DNA from: Comamonas_C sp026954015
GTDB taxonomy: Bacteria; Pseudomonadota; Gammaproteobacteria; Burkholderiales; Burkholderiaceae_C
Direction: 5' to 3'
DNA: 64,000 nt
Assembly (NCBI GenBank): GCA_035063785.1
Contig: JAPSFS010000009.1
Coordinates: 1-64,000 of the forward strand
Below, piece by piece: positions 16,576-29,608 of the stretch (position 1 is the stretch's first letter; each line of letters begins with the position of its first letter). A program made the translations under genes and the position numbers. Under the pieces are notes generated by a model, which ran no database searches, was not told the origin of the DNA, and worked only from the letters and a program-made list of their open reading frames with translations.

Positions 16576-16609
16576 GATGGGGCCTGCACCCCGCGGTGCA
16601 AGCCCCATC
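16576..16609 (-). terminator. Long hairpin between tig and clpP
   Basis: The arms GATGGGGC and GCCCCATC (16576-16583 and 16602-16609), extended by TGCACC/GGTGCA, form a stem of about 14 bp with one unpaired base on each side. There is no U tract on the minus strand, so it may act as a partial terminator or an RNA-stability element setting the tig to clpP ratio. Confidence 0.5.
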
Positions 16610-16633
16610 CCATCCGCCGCGTGATGCGCAAAG

Positions 16634-17944
16634 TCAGTTTTGCGCCATCAGTTCTTCGAACGACACCGGTTTTTCCGTCACCTTGGCCTTGCCGAGCACG
16701 AAGTCGGTGACGTTGTTTTCCACCACCACCGCCTCGACTTCCGCGAGGCGGTCGCGGTCGCCGTAGTACCACTTGACCACGTCCTCGGGCTGTTCGTAGC
16801 TGGAAGCGAGCTCCTGCACGCGGGCCTTGATCTGCTCGGGCTTGGCCTGCAGCTCATGGGTGCGCACCAGTTCGGCGACCACGAGGCCCAGGCGCACGCG
16901 GCGCTCCGCCTGCGGGCGGACCACGTCCTCGGGGATATCGGCCTTGTCGGCGTCCTTGATGCCGCGCGCCTTCAGGTCGGCCCGCGCGCCTTCGAGCAGG
17001 CGCCCGATCTCGGCCTGGACGATGGATTGGGGCAGGTCCAGCTCGGCCTTGGCGATGAGCGCATCCATCACGGCCTGTTTGTTGCGCGCCTGAACGCGGA
17101 ACTTCACTTCACGCTCCAGGTTCTTGCGGATGTCTGCGCGCAACCCCTCGACACCCCCTTGCGCGATACCGAGCGACTTGACAAACTGCTCGTCGACCTC
17201 GGGCAGGTGCGCTGCTTCGATGTCCTGCACCGTCACGAGGAAGTCGGCGGTCTTGCCCGCCACGTCCTTGCCGTGGTAGTCCTCGGGGAAGACGAGCGGA
17301 AAGGTCTTGCTCTCGCCAACCTTCATGCCGCGCACCGCATCCTCGAACTCCTTGAGCATCTGGCCTTCGCCGACGAGGAACTGGAACGCCTCGCCCTTGC
17401 CACCGGCAAACGGTTCACCGTCAATCTTGCCCTCGAAATCCACGGTCACGCGGTCGCCATCCTCGGCGGCCGTGCCTTGCGCACGCTGGGCGAAGGTGCG
17501 CCGCTGCTTGCGCAGAATCTCCAGCGTGCGGTCGATCGCCGCGTCGTCGACATCGGCCGAGCATTTCTCGATCTCGGCCTCGGCAAGGTCGGCGATCTTC
17601 ACCTCAGGATAGACCTCGAACACCGCGTCAAACGCCACCTCGCCCTCGGGCGCGCCGTCCTTTTCGGAAATGCGCGGCTGGCCGGCGACGCGCAGCTTGG
17701 CTTCGTTGGCCGCCTGCGAAAACGCCTCTCCCACCTTGTCGTTGAGCACCTCGTAGTGCACCGACGTGCCGTAACGCTGCGCCACCACGCTCAGCGGCAC
17801 CTTGCCGGGACGAAACCCGTCCATCTTGACGGTGCGCGCGAGGCGCTTGAGGCGGCCGTCGACTTCGCTCTGTATGCCCGCCACCGGCAGGCTCAGCGTG
17901 ATCTTGCGTTCGAGTTTTTCCAGGGTTTCAACAGTGACGGCCAT
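16634..17944 (-). CDS. tig: Trigger factor, ribosome-associated chaperone
   Basis: A 436-residue peptidyl-prolyl isomerase and chaperone that binds nascent chains at the ribosome exit. The ribosome-binding loop reads GFRPGKVPLSVV (about 45-56), the FKBP-like domain lies at about 155-240 (DRVTVDFEGKIDGEPFAGG), and the C-terminal helical arms follow. Length is normal. It starts the tig-clpP-clpX-lon block. The ATG has a GAGGAAC ribosome-site-like sequence upstream. Confidence 0.98.
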   Translation of the reverse strand: MAVTVETLEKLERKITLSLPVAGIQSEVDGRLKRLARTVKMDGFRPGKVPLSVVAQRYGTSVHYEVLNDKVGEAFSQAANEAKLRVAGQPRISEKDGAPEGEVAFDAVFEVYPEVKIADLAEAEIEKCSADVDDAAIDRTLEILRKQRRTFAQRAQGTAAEDGDRVTVDFEGKIDGEPFAGGKGEAFQFLVGEGQMLKEFEDAVRGMKVGESKTFPLVFPEDYHGKDVAGKTADFLVTVQDIEAAHLPEVDEQFVKSLGIAQGGVEGLRADIRKNLEREVKFRVQARNKQAVMDALIAKAELDLPQSIVQAEIGRLLEGARADLKARGIKDADKADIPEDVVRPQAERRVRLGLVVAELVRTHELQAKPEQIKARVQELASSYEQPEDVVKWYYGDRDRLAEVEAVVVENNVTDFVLGKAKVTEKPVSFEELMAQN

Positions 17945-18139
17945 CGTGGTTCCTCATCATCGGAGTGTGTGTAGCGGCGCGCCGCAGACGCGCCCGAGGC
18001 TGCGCAGCGCCCGGCCCAACGCCCGACGGGTTGCACGACCCCATGGTGTATTTCGCGGCATTCCCGGTGGCGCAGGCAACAAAGCCTGCACGCAGGAAAG
18101 CCGACGATTGTAGCGAAGCACGCCGCGCGATCGGTGCGC

Positions 18140-18928
18140 TTACTTGCCCAGGATGTCGTCGACCGAACCGGCCTCGAAGTGCGCCGTCACGCGCGCGCCG
18201 GGCGGCACGCAGTCGTGCGCGTGCTCGGCCTGCGAGAGCTTCTCGATCGCCTGCCACAGCAGGGCGATCTGGTGCTCCTGCCCCGCCGTGGAATCGGCCA
18301 GGCTGCGCAGCGCCTGCGCCAGCGGGTCATCCTGTTGCGGTGTCACGCCATAGGCGCTGAACGCATGCCCGCCCTCACGGTGGACCTCGGCCACGTCCGC
18401 GCCATGGTCCTTGTGCGATGCGACGATGCGCGCCGGTATGCCCACCGCCGTCGCGCCCGCAGGCACGGGCTTGATGACGACCGCATTGCTGCCGATCTTC
18501 GCGCCATCGCCCACCACGAAGCCGCCCAGCACCTTGGCGCCCGCGCTCACCACCACATCGCGCCCGAGTGTGGGGTGGCGCTTGGTTCCCTTGTACAGCG
18601 TCGTGCCGCCCAGCGTCACGCCGTGGTAGATGGTGCAGCCGTCGCCCACCTCTGCGGTCTCGCCGATCACGACGCCCATGCCGTGATCGATGAACACGCG
18701 CTCGCCGATCACCGCTCCGGGGTGGATTTCGATGCCCGTGAGCCAGCGTGCGAAGTTGGAGATGAACCGGCCCAGCCACTTCAGGCCATGCACCCAGCAC
18801 CAGTGCGCAGGGCGGTGCAGCCAGATCGCGTGCAGGCCGGGGTAGCACGTGGCGACCTCCCAGGCGTTGCGCGCAGCCGGGTCGCGGTCCAGGATGCACT
18901 GGATGTCGGAACGGATTTTGGTGAGCAT
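18140..18928 (-). CDS. cysE: Serine O-acetyltransferase
   Basis: A 262-residue cytoplasmic enzyme that makes O-acetylserine from serine and acetyl-CoA, the first step of cysteine synthesis. The left-handed beta-helix hexapeptide repeats run from about residue 65 (GIEIHPGAVIGERVFIDHGMGVVIGETAEVGDG), with the catalytic His/Asp pair in this segment and the conserved TLGGT and KRHPTLG motifs. The N-terminal helical domain is short, as in the IscS-associated or short CysE type. The C-terminal 60 residues are helical and less conserved. Confidence 0.93.
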   Translation of the reverse strand: MLTKIRSDIQCILDRDPAARNAWEVATCYPGLHAIWLHRPAHWCWVHGLKWLGRFISNFARWLTGIEIHPGAVIGERVFIDHGMGVVIGETAEVGDGCTIYHGVTLGGTTLYKGTKRHPTLGRDVVVSAGAKVLGGFVVGDGAKIGSNAVVIKPVPAGATAVGIPARIVASHKDHGADVAEVHREGGHAFSAYGVTPQQDDPLAQALRSLADSTAGQEHQIALLWQAIEKLSQAEHAHDCVPPGARVTAHFEAGSVDDILGK

Positions 18929-18992
18929 GGTCTGCTGGTGTGGCGCCCCGCGCAGTCTAGCGATTCGACGTCCGCTTCACAGCGGCCATGCT

Positions 18993-19808
18993 TTACCGGC
19001 ACCCATCGCCGCGCCCGGGCCGCGCCTGCGCACCACGATGGTGCGCCTGCATCACCGCCTTCGCGACGCCGCGCAGGATGTGGATTTCCTCCTGCGTGGG
19101 TTGCGCGCGGTTGAAGAGCCGGTTGAGCCTGGGCATCAGCTTCTTGGGCGCGGCCGGGTCCAGAAAGCCGATGTCCGTCAACGCCTCCTGCCAGTGCGTG
19201 AGCATCCCTGCCACCTGCACGGCGTCGGCGCGGCCGCTGGGGTGCGCCGCCTCGTGCACCGCATACCCACCGAGCGCCAGGCGCCACTCGTAGGCGATCA
19301 CCTGTACCGCCGCCGCAAGATTGAGCGAGCCAAAGTGCGGGTTCGTCGGAATCGAGAGCGCCGCGTGGCAGCGGTACACGTCGTCGTTGGCCATGCCGAA
19401 GCGCTCGCTGCCGAACAGGAAGGCAACACCGAAGTCTCGCGCGTTTTCACCAGTCAAATCCGCCTCCAGCGCTTTGCCGTCAAGCGTTGGAAGCTCACTC
19501 TTCAGGAGTAATTCGAAGTGCTCTCTCGGCGTGCGCGTGGGCGGGCCGAAGTCGCGCGGCGTCATCGCGGTGGCGCACAGGTGGTGCATGCCGTCCAGCG
19601 CCTCGTTCAGCGTGGCGACGATGCGCGCACGCTCCAGCACGTCGGTCGCGCCGCTGGCACGCTGCAGCGCGATCTCGCGGCGCAGCACGTTGGGCCAGCG
19701 CGGCGCGACGAGCACCAGGTCGTCAAACCCCATGGTCTTGATCGCACGCGCCGCCGCGCCGACATTGCCGGGATGGCTGGTGTGGATCAGGACGAAGCGC
19801 GTGCGCAT
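18993..19808 (-). CDS. trmJ: SpoU-family RNA 2'-O-methyltransferase, TrmJ-like
   Basis: A 271-residue SPOUT methyltransferase. The start TRFVLIHTSHPGNVGAAARAIKTMGFDDLVLV is the conserved N-terminal motif of TrmJ, which methylates position 32 of tRNAs. The knot region shows FLFGSERFGMANDDV and the C-terminal IPTNPHFGSLNLAAAVQVIAYE. The C-terminal helical extension (about 170-260) is present as in TrmJ. It is divergent from suhB, with 100 nt between the two starts. Confidence 0.88.
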   Translation of the reverse strand: MRTRFVLIHTSHPGNVGAAARAIKTMGFDDLVLVAPRWPNVLRREIALQRASGATDVLERARIVATLNEALDGMHHLCATAMTPRDFGPPTRTPREHFELLLKSELPTLDGKALEADLTGENARDFGVAFLFGSERFGMANDDVYRCHAALSIPTNPHFGSLNLAAAVQVIAYEWRLALGGYAVHEAAHPSGRADAVQVAGMLTHWQEALTDIGFLDPAAPKKLMPRLNRLFNRAQPTQEEIHILRGVAKAVMQAHHRGAQARPGRGDGCR

Positions 19809-19908
19809 GGCGGCGATTGTCGCCGCACCCGCGTCATCGGCACCGAACCACTAGAATCGCAGGCTTGCGCGCGCGCATCGCCGCGCGCACCGTTGCGGTT
19901 CGTTTTTC

Positions 19909-20775
19909 ATGTCGCCCCACCTGCATCCCATGCTCAACACGGCCATCAAGGCCGCGCGCGCCGCCGGCGCGATCATCAACCGCGCCGCGCTGGACGTGGA
20001 GGCGGTGCGCGTATCGCAAAAGCAGGCCAACGACTTCGTCACCGAGGTGGACCAGGCGAGCGAAGCGTCCATCATCGAAACCCTGCTTGCTGCCTACCCG
20101 GGGCACGGCGTCCTCGCGGAAGAGTCGGGGCAGCGCCACGGCGCCAAGGATTCGGACTACCTGTGGATCATTGATCCGCTGGACGGCACGACCAACTTCA
20201 TCCACGGATTTCCTGTGTATTGCATAAGCATCGCGCTGTCGGTGCGCGGCAAGGTGGAGCACGGCGTGGTGTACGACCCCACGCGCAACGACCTGTTCAC
20301 CGCCACACGCGGACGCGGCGCGTTCATGAACGACCGGCGCATGCGCGTCTCCAAGCGCACCCGCCTGAACGAATGCCTGCTGGGCACGGGTTTCCCGTAC
20401 CGTCCAGGCGACGACTTCGCGGGCTACATGACGATGATGGCCGAGGTCATGCGCCACACCCACGGCCTGCGCCGCCCCGGCGCGGCGGCGCTGGATCTGG
20501 CGTACGTGGCCGCGGGCTTTACCGATGGCTTCTTTGAGACCGGCCTTTCGATCTGGGACGTGGCCGCGGGCGGTCTGCTCGTGACCGAGGCGGGCGGGCT
20601 CGTGGGCAACTTCACCGGCGATGCCGACTACCTGGAACAGCGCGAATGCCTGGCCGCCCCGCCACGCATCTATGGCCAGCTCGTCCAGTTGATCGGTAAA
20701 TACAGCAAATTCGCGACCGTGGCCGAGAAGATGGCGGTGCACGCCGCCGCGCCGGACGCTGCCGCCGCGCAATAG
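19909..20775 (+). CDS. suhB: Inositol-1-monophosphatase family protein SuhB
   Basis: A 288-residue Mg-dependent phosphatase. The metal sites are visible: the Glu in LAEESG, the motif DPLDGTTNFIHGFP, and the distal WDVAAGGLLVTEAGG. SuhB also acts in ribosomal RNA antitermination in enterobacteria; whether it does here is not visible. The divergent suhB/trmJ pairing is common in proteobacteria. The last 15 residues are Ala-rich and unconserved. Confidence 0.95.
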   Translation: MSPHLHPMLNTAIKAARAAGAIINRAALDVEAVRVSQKQANDFVTEVDQASEASIIETLLAAYPGHGVLAEESGQRHGAKDSDYLWIIDPLDGTTNFIHGFPVYCISIALSVRGKVEHGVVYDPTRNDLFTATRGRGAFMNDRRMRVSKRTRLNECLLGTGFPYRPGDDFAGYMTMMAEVMRHTHGLRRPGAAALDLAYVAAGFTDGFFETGLSIWDVAAGGLLVTEAGGLVGNFTGDADYLEQRECLAAPPRIYGQLVQLIGKYSKFATVAEKMAVHAAAPDAAAAQ

Positions 20776-20844
20776 ACGCTACCGTCCAGAGAGCTGCCCG
20801 CGTGCGCCACTACAGGCGCAAGCCTGTCATAGACTCACAAAAAC

Positions 20845-21303
20845 GTGCCTCTCGTCACGGCTGCCGCCCTGTTCTGCCTGATCGTGGCAGTCGGTGACGG
20901 CGACTCGCTCACCGCGCGGTGCAACGCGCAGGCTCCCGAGCGCGTACGCATCGCCGCGATCGACGCGCCCGAGCTGCGACAGGCCTGGGGCCGGCGCGCA
21001 CGCCAGCAACTGGCCGCGCTGTGCTTGGGCCAGCGCGCCGAAATCCAGCCGCAGGGCCGTGACGTGTACGGCCGCACCCTCGCGCAGGTGCGCTGCCGTG
21101 GGCGCGATGTGGCCAGCGAGCAGGTCCACGCGGGTCTGGCATGGGTGCACCCGAGCCAGGTGGCGGGGCACCCGCAACTGGCGGCAACCGCCGAGCAGGC
21201 GCGCCGCAACCACACCGGGCTGTGGTCGCAGCAGCGGCCCGTGGCGCCGTGGAATTACCGCCGGCGCCACCCACCGCGCTACAGGAGCTCAGCCCGCAAC
21301 TGA
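20845..21303 (+). CDS. Small SNase-like nuclease (thermonuclease family)
   Basis: A 152-residue protein of the staphylococcal nuclease fold. Conserved pieces are VGDGDSLTA, the catalytic segment RVRIAAIDAPELRQAWG (Arg and Asp), and VYGRTLAQVRCRGRDVASEQV with the second Arg region, then GLAWVHP. An in-frame TAG lies 15 nt upstream of the only available start, a GTG, and no ribosome site is evident. The hydrophobic leader runs straight into the first strand, so export is uncertain. The 3' end overlaps the convergent ddh gene by 25 nt. Confidence 0.8.
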   Translation: MPLVTAAALFCLIVAVGDGDSLTARCNAQAPERVRIAAIDAPELRQAWGRRARQQLAALCLGQRAEIQPQGRDVYGRTLAQVRCRGRDVASEQVHAGLAWVHPSQVAGHPQLAATAEQARRNHTGLWSQQRPVAPWNYRRRHPPRYRSSARN

Positions 21304-22286
21304 GCGCCGGTCTTGGCCGAAAGCAGCGCGGGCGGAATGTCCAGCAGCGTCTTGCAGCCGATCTCACCCGCCCGGTGCAGGCGGTGCACCGCGCGGGCGC
21401 ACGCCAGCAGCGTGCTTGCGGTGAACTCGGGGTTGCTGTCGAGCTGCAACCGGTACTCGATCACGTGCTTGAGCGCCGCCGATGTGGCGCCGCTGCGGAT
21501 CACGAAGCCCCCATGCGCCATGCCGGAGTGCTCACGCGCCAGCTCTTCGGCGCTGATGAAATGCACCGTGGTGTCGTACTCGTCGAAGTAGTACGGCATG
21601 GCCACGATCGCACGGCGCACCGCCTCGGCGTCAGCGCCCGGCTTGAGCACCACGAAGCACTCGCGGCGGTGCTTTTCGCGCGTGGACAGTTGCGGGCGCA
21701 CGCCGCTGCGCACCTGCTCGATCGCGCTCTGCACCGGGATCGTGTACTGCACGCCGGCGGCCACGCCCGCGACGTGGCGGATGGCGTCCGAATGCCCCTG
21801 GCTCAGGCCCTTGCCCCAGAAGGTGTAGGTGGCGCCGTCCGGTAAAAGCGCATCACCCATGACACGCTGGATGGAAAACAGGCCCGGGTCCCAGCCCGCG
21901 CAGATCAGCGCCGTGGTCTTGCCCGCGCGCGCCGCCGCATCCACCTGCGCGAAGTGCTCGGGAATCCGCGCATGCGTGTCGAAACTGTCCACGACGTTGA
22001 AATCACGCGCGAGCTGGGGCGTCTGCACCGGCAGATCGTCCTTGGAGCCGCCGCACAGCACCAGCACGTCCACCGCCGCGCGCTGGCCCGCAAGGTCGCT
22101 CAAAGCGCGTACCGGCGCGTCACTGGCCGGTCGAACGCTCGCCGGATCGCGGCGCGTATAAACGCCGACGAGTGTGGTATCGGGGTTCTTGGCAATCGCC
22201 GCCTCGACGCCGCGCCCGAGGTTGCCGTAGCCGACGATGGCGATGCGCACCGGCGCCTGCCGGTGGTCGTTTTGCTGATGGTCCAT
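21279..22286 (-). CDS. ddh: meso-Diaminopimelate D-dehydrogenase
   Basis: A 335-residue NADPH-dependent enzyme that interconverts tetrahydrodipicolinate plus ammonia and meso-diaminopimelate, a one-step branch of lysine and cell-wall synthesis. The N-terminal Rossmann motif is IAIVGYGNLGRGVEAAI, and the family shows CGGSKDDLP, the substrate segment GWDPGLFSI, FWGKGLSQGHSDAIR and the C-terminal SNPEFTASTLLACARA. Length is normal. The enzyme is patchily distributed in betaproteobacteria, which usually use the succinylase pathway. Confidence 0.93.
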   Translation of the reverse strand: MDHQQNDHRQAPVRIAIVGYGNLGRGVEAAIAKNPDTTLVGVYTRRDPASVRPASDAPVRALSDLAGQRAAVDVLVLCGGSKDDLPVQTPQLARDFNVVDSFDTHARIPEHFAQVDAAARAGKTTALICAGWDPGLFSIQRVMGDALLPDGATYTFWGKGLSQGHSDAIRHVAGVAAGVQYTIPVQSAIEQVRSGVRPQLSTREKHRRECFVVLKPGADAEAVRRAIVAMPYYFDEYDTTVHFISAEELAREHSGMAHGGFVIRSGATSAALKHVIEYRLQLDSNPEFTASTLLACARAVHRLHRAGEIGCKTLLDIPPALLSAKTGAQLRAELL

Positions 22287-22392
22287 GGTGAAAAACTCCA
22301 GTGAGGGAAACAGTAACGGCGCGCGTTCGCGCGGGGACAGTCGAGTTCAACGCCGCCAGCCCCGCATACGCTGACGGGCGGCGGCAGGAATT

Positions 22393-23634
22393 TCAGTTCA
22401 CGCTCGCACCCGCGTCGGGCGGCACGGCAGGCCCACCGGCATACAGCCACGGCAGGTCGAGCAAATGCCCGCCAAGCAGGCGCAGCGATGCGTCGCGCGC
22501 CACGCGCAGCGCGCCCGTTGCATGAAAGATGCCGCCGTTGCGCCGGGAGCGCCGCTGCACGCGCGCAACGCGCTGCCAGCGGTTGAGCGCGTAGCGGCGC
22601 AGACGCAGCGGTACGTCGAGTGCGTCCATGGCGAGCGCCTGCTGCAGCTCGGCGGCGTCTTCGAGCGCCATGCCCGCGCCTTGCGCCAGATAGGGCCGCA
22701 TCGGGTGCGCGGCGTCGCCCAGTAGCGCAACGAGCCCGCGCGCCATTTCTTCCGGCGCGGCCACCGGTGGGCGCTCCAGCAGCGGCCACAAGCGCCATAC
22801 GCCTCCGGATTGCGCTAGCGCACCGACCCGGTCGCGCAACTCGGTGCATGCGCCCGAGAGCAGCGCGCGCACGTCGTCCGCATGGGCCGCGTGATCCCAA
22901 TGCACGAGATCGGACGGCGGCCGCCCGTGGCAGATGGCGACGAGGTTGAGCAGCTCGCCCCCGCGCAGCGGGTAGTGCACGACGTGCAGGTGCGGCCCGA
23001 GCCAGACCGTCACATCCTGGCTGCGCAACCGGGCGGGAAGGGATCTCTGTGCCGCCACCGCGCGGTAGGCCAGATGCCCGGCGGGGTGCACCGCGTCGTC
23101 ACCGAGCAGTACCGAGCGCACCCGGCTGCGCAAACCATCGGCACCGAGCAGCGCATCCGCCTGCGTCTCCACCTCGACGCCATCGTCATGCCGCACGCGC
23201 GCCGTCACGGCCATGCTGTCCTGCTCCCACTGGGTCAGTTCCTGTCCGAGGTGCAACTGCACCCCCGGCAGAGCTTGCACGGCATCGAGCAGTACACGGT
23301 GCAAATCGGCCCGGTGGATCGTCGCGTACGGCGCGCCATAACGCCCGGCCAGCGCCGCGCCCAATCCCAGCGTGGCAAGCTCGGCGCCGTCACCGGCACG
23401 ATGCACCCGCAACCGCTCGGGAAAACATGCGACCGTGCGCACCGGTGCCTCCAAGCCCCACGCCGCGAGGCAGCGCATCGCATTCGGCCCGAGCTGCACG
23501 CCCGCGCCGATCTCGCCGAACGCATCGGCACGCTCAGCCAGGCGCACCTCCCAGCCTGCGCGGCGGCACGCCAGCGCCGCCGCGAGCCCGCCGATGCCGC
23601 CGCCAGCGATCAATATCTGCCGCGGCTGTACCAT
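22393..23634 (-). CDS. FAD-dependent monooxygenase, salicylate/3-hydroxybenzoate 6-hydroxylase-like
   Basis: A 413-residue class A flavoprotein monooxygenase. The N-terminal FAD motif is ILIAGGGIGGLAAALACRRAGW, followed by the DG motif (DALLGADGLRSRVRS, about 165-180) and the GD motif (LVALLGDAAHPMRPYLAQGAGMALEDA). The nearest characterised relatives hydroxylate salicylate, 3-hydroxybenzoate or 6-hydroxynicotinate. No other aromatic-degradation gene lies next to it, so the substrate is open. It is 12 nt downstream of acnA on the same strand and may be cotranscribed. Confidence 0.85.
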   Translation of the reverse strand: MVQPRQILIAGGGIGGLAAALACRRAGWEVRLAERADAFGEIGAGVQLGPNAMRCLAAWGLEAPVRTVACFPERLRVHRAGDGAELATLGLGAALAGRYGAPYATIHRADLHRVLLDAVQALPGVQLHLGQELTQWEQDSMAVTARVRHDDGVEVETQADALLGADGLRSRVRSVLLGDDAVHPAGHLAYRAVAAQRSLPARLRSQDVTVWLGPHLHVVHYPLRGGELLNLVAICHGRPPSDLVHWDHAAHADDVRALLSGACTELRDRVGALAQSGGVWRLWPLLERPPVAAPEEMARGLVALLGDAAHPMRPYLAQGAGMALEDAAELQQALAMDALDVPLRLRRYALNRWQRVARVQRRSRRNGGIFHATGALRVARDASLRLLGGHLLDLPWLYAGGPAVPPDAGASVN

Positions 23635-23646
23635 CAGCGTGCCGCG

Positions 23647-26436
<2,790 letters not shown>

Positions 26437-26644
26437 GGGGAAATCTCCTTGGCGATAGGCAATGTACAAGTGCGCGGCGTATTGCGGCGCCTTGCGCAGC
26501 CACCGTCCGACACAAGGGGCGAGTGTACGCTTTGGACCTGCCGCTGCTCGCGCCGCGCATATGTCCCGCCGCGCACACGGGAAAAGCATGTGCGCTCCGG
26601 CGCGGCGCAGCCATACCTGCGCCCCCGGGGCCAAGCCGGAAAGC

Positions 26645-26666
26645 AAAAAGCCCGCACGAGGCGGGC
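26645..26666 (-). terminator. Intrinsic terminator of the H-NS-like gene
   Basis: On the minus strand GCCCGC CTCGT GCGGGC is followed by five U residues. It lies 33 nt after the stop of the H-NS-like gene and insulates it from acnA, which begins about 210 nt further on. The rest of the stretch 26437-26644 shows no gene. Confidence 0.85.
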
Positions 26667-26699
26667 CTGAGACCAAGGGACGCTTGCTGCGCCGTGCGG

Positions 26700-26999
26700 T
26701 CAAATCGCGAACTTGGCGCGGTCTTGCCCCTGTATCCATTTGGGGGGCTTGCCACGTCCGGACCAGGTCTGCCCGGTCGCGGGATTGCGGTATTTCGGCG
26801 CCACCTTGCTGGCACTGCCTGCAGCGCGGGCACGGCGTCCCGACGGAAAGACGTCTTGTGCAGTCAAACCGAATTCCGCGACCGTTTGCCTTACCTTGGC
26901 AACTGCGGCCTCGATTTCCCGCGTACGTGCTTCCTGAATCTGCGCGTCCAGTGTTTCACGCTGTTTCAGTAATTCCTTGTAGCTGCTGGTCATATTCAT
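26700..26999 (-). CDS. H-NS family nucleoid protein
   Basis: A 99-residue protein. The N-terminal half is a charged coiled coil (YKELLKQRETLDAQIQEARTREIEAAVAKV). The C-terminal half carries the H-NS DNA-binding motif YRNPATGQTWSGRGKPPKWI (about residues 70-89), with the core TWSGRGKPP. It is short, as are many H-NS proteins of Burkholderiales. Such proteins silence AT-rich, often horizontally acquired DNA. It has its own terminator. The 287-bp stretch 27000-27286 upstream is comparatively AT-rich near the start and shows no other gene. Confidence 0.93.
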   Translation of the reverse strand: MNMTSSYKELLKQRETLDAQIQEARTREIEAAVAKVRQTVAEFGLTAQDVFPSGRRARAAGSASKVAPKYRNPATGQTWSGRGKPPKWIQGQDRAKFAI

Positions 27000-27286
27000 C
27001 CTGTAGAGATAGGTTTATGGCGTCCATAATATGAACGGCAAAATTATAAATAGAATCCAAGTCGCCGTGCAAGCTCCCGCGAGGGGTACATGCCAACGAT
27101 CAGCGTATATACGCACTCCATTACCGATCATTGCGAAGCGCGCGCGGACCACCAGGTTGCCAACTACCCTGGCGCCACGGTTGACCCACATACTTCTGAG
27201 ATCGCGGGCCGATTCAGCACAGGCCAATTCGGGGCGGCAGAACACGCGCACAATCGGCGCCATGCAAACGAACCGCGTGCCGTGCA

Positions 27287-28129
27287 ATGGCGCTTTACTG
27301 TGTAGGTGATATTCAAGGTTGCGCGGACGCATTCGACCGCCTGCTCGCTGAAATCGATTTTTCGCCCAGCCGCGATACGCTGTACGTGTTGGGCGATCTC
27401 GTCAATCGCGGGCCGGATTCGGCGACGGTGCTGCGCCGCTGCGCGGCGCTGGAGGGCAGCGTCTTCGCCCTGCTGGGCAATCACGACCTGCACCTGCTCG
27501 CGGTGGCTCAGGGCGTGCGCCCGCCCTCGCGGCGCGACACGCTCGACGCGCTGCTGCAGGCGCCCGACTGCAGAGCGCTGCTCACCTGGCTGCGGCGGCA
27601 GCCGCTGGCGCGCGCCGTCGGGCACGGCGGCTCCACGCTGCTGCTGGTGCACGCGGGCGTGCTCCCGCAGTGGTCGCGCGAAGACACGCTCGCACGCGCC
27701 GCGGAAATCCACGCGGCGCTGGACGGCCCCCACTGGCCTGACTTCCTGCAGCACATGTACGGCAACGCGCCAGACCGCTGGAGCGCTACGCTGCGCGGCG
27801 ACGACCGGCTGCGGGTGATCGTCAACGCGCTCACGCGCCTGCGCTTCTGTTCCCCCGAAGGGGCTATGGATTTCAGCAGCAACGAGAGCGCATCCGCACC
27901 GCCCGACGGCCTGTTGCCCTGGTTTGACGTGCCGGGTCGGCGCACGCGCGGCGAGCTGATCGCGTTTGGCCACTGGTCCACGCTGGGGTGGATGAACCGG
28001 CCCGACCTGCTTGCGCTCGATACCGGTTGTGTCTGGGGAGGCAGCCTGAGCGCGGTGCGGTTCGGCCCAACGCTGGCCGCGCGCGAACAGATCAAGGTGC
28101 GCTGTGCGCAGGCGCAGCAGCCGGGCTGA
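27287..28129 (+). CDS. apaH: Bis(5'-nucleosyl)-tetraphosphatase, symmetrical
   Basis: A 280-residue metallophosphoesterase that hydrolyses Ap4A to two ADP. The motifs are CVGDIQGC, VLGDLVNRGPDS, LLGNHDLHL and LVHAGVLPQW. Length matches ApaH. The stop codon directly abuts the stop of the convergent helicase gene, with no base between them. Confidence 0.95.
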   Translation: MALYCVGDIQGCADAFDRLLAEIDFSPSRDTLYVLGDLVNRGPDSATVLRRCAALEGSVFALLGNHDLHLLAVAQGVRPPSRRDTLDALLQAPDCRALLTWLRRQPLARAVGHGGSTLLLVHAGVLPQWSREDTLARAAEIHAALDGPHWPDFLQHMYGNAPDRWSATLRGDDRLRVIVNALTRLRFCSPEGAMDFSSNESASAPPDGLLPWFDVPGRRTRGELIAFGHWSTLGWMNRPDLLALDTGCVWGGSLSAVRFGPTLAAREQIKVRCAQAQQPG

Positions 28130-29560
<1,431 letters not shown>

Positions 29561-29608
29561 GAACCCGCGATTGTCGCATTGCAACAAAAAACGGGCAAAT
29601 CGGGATTT

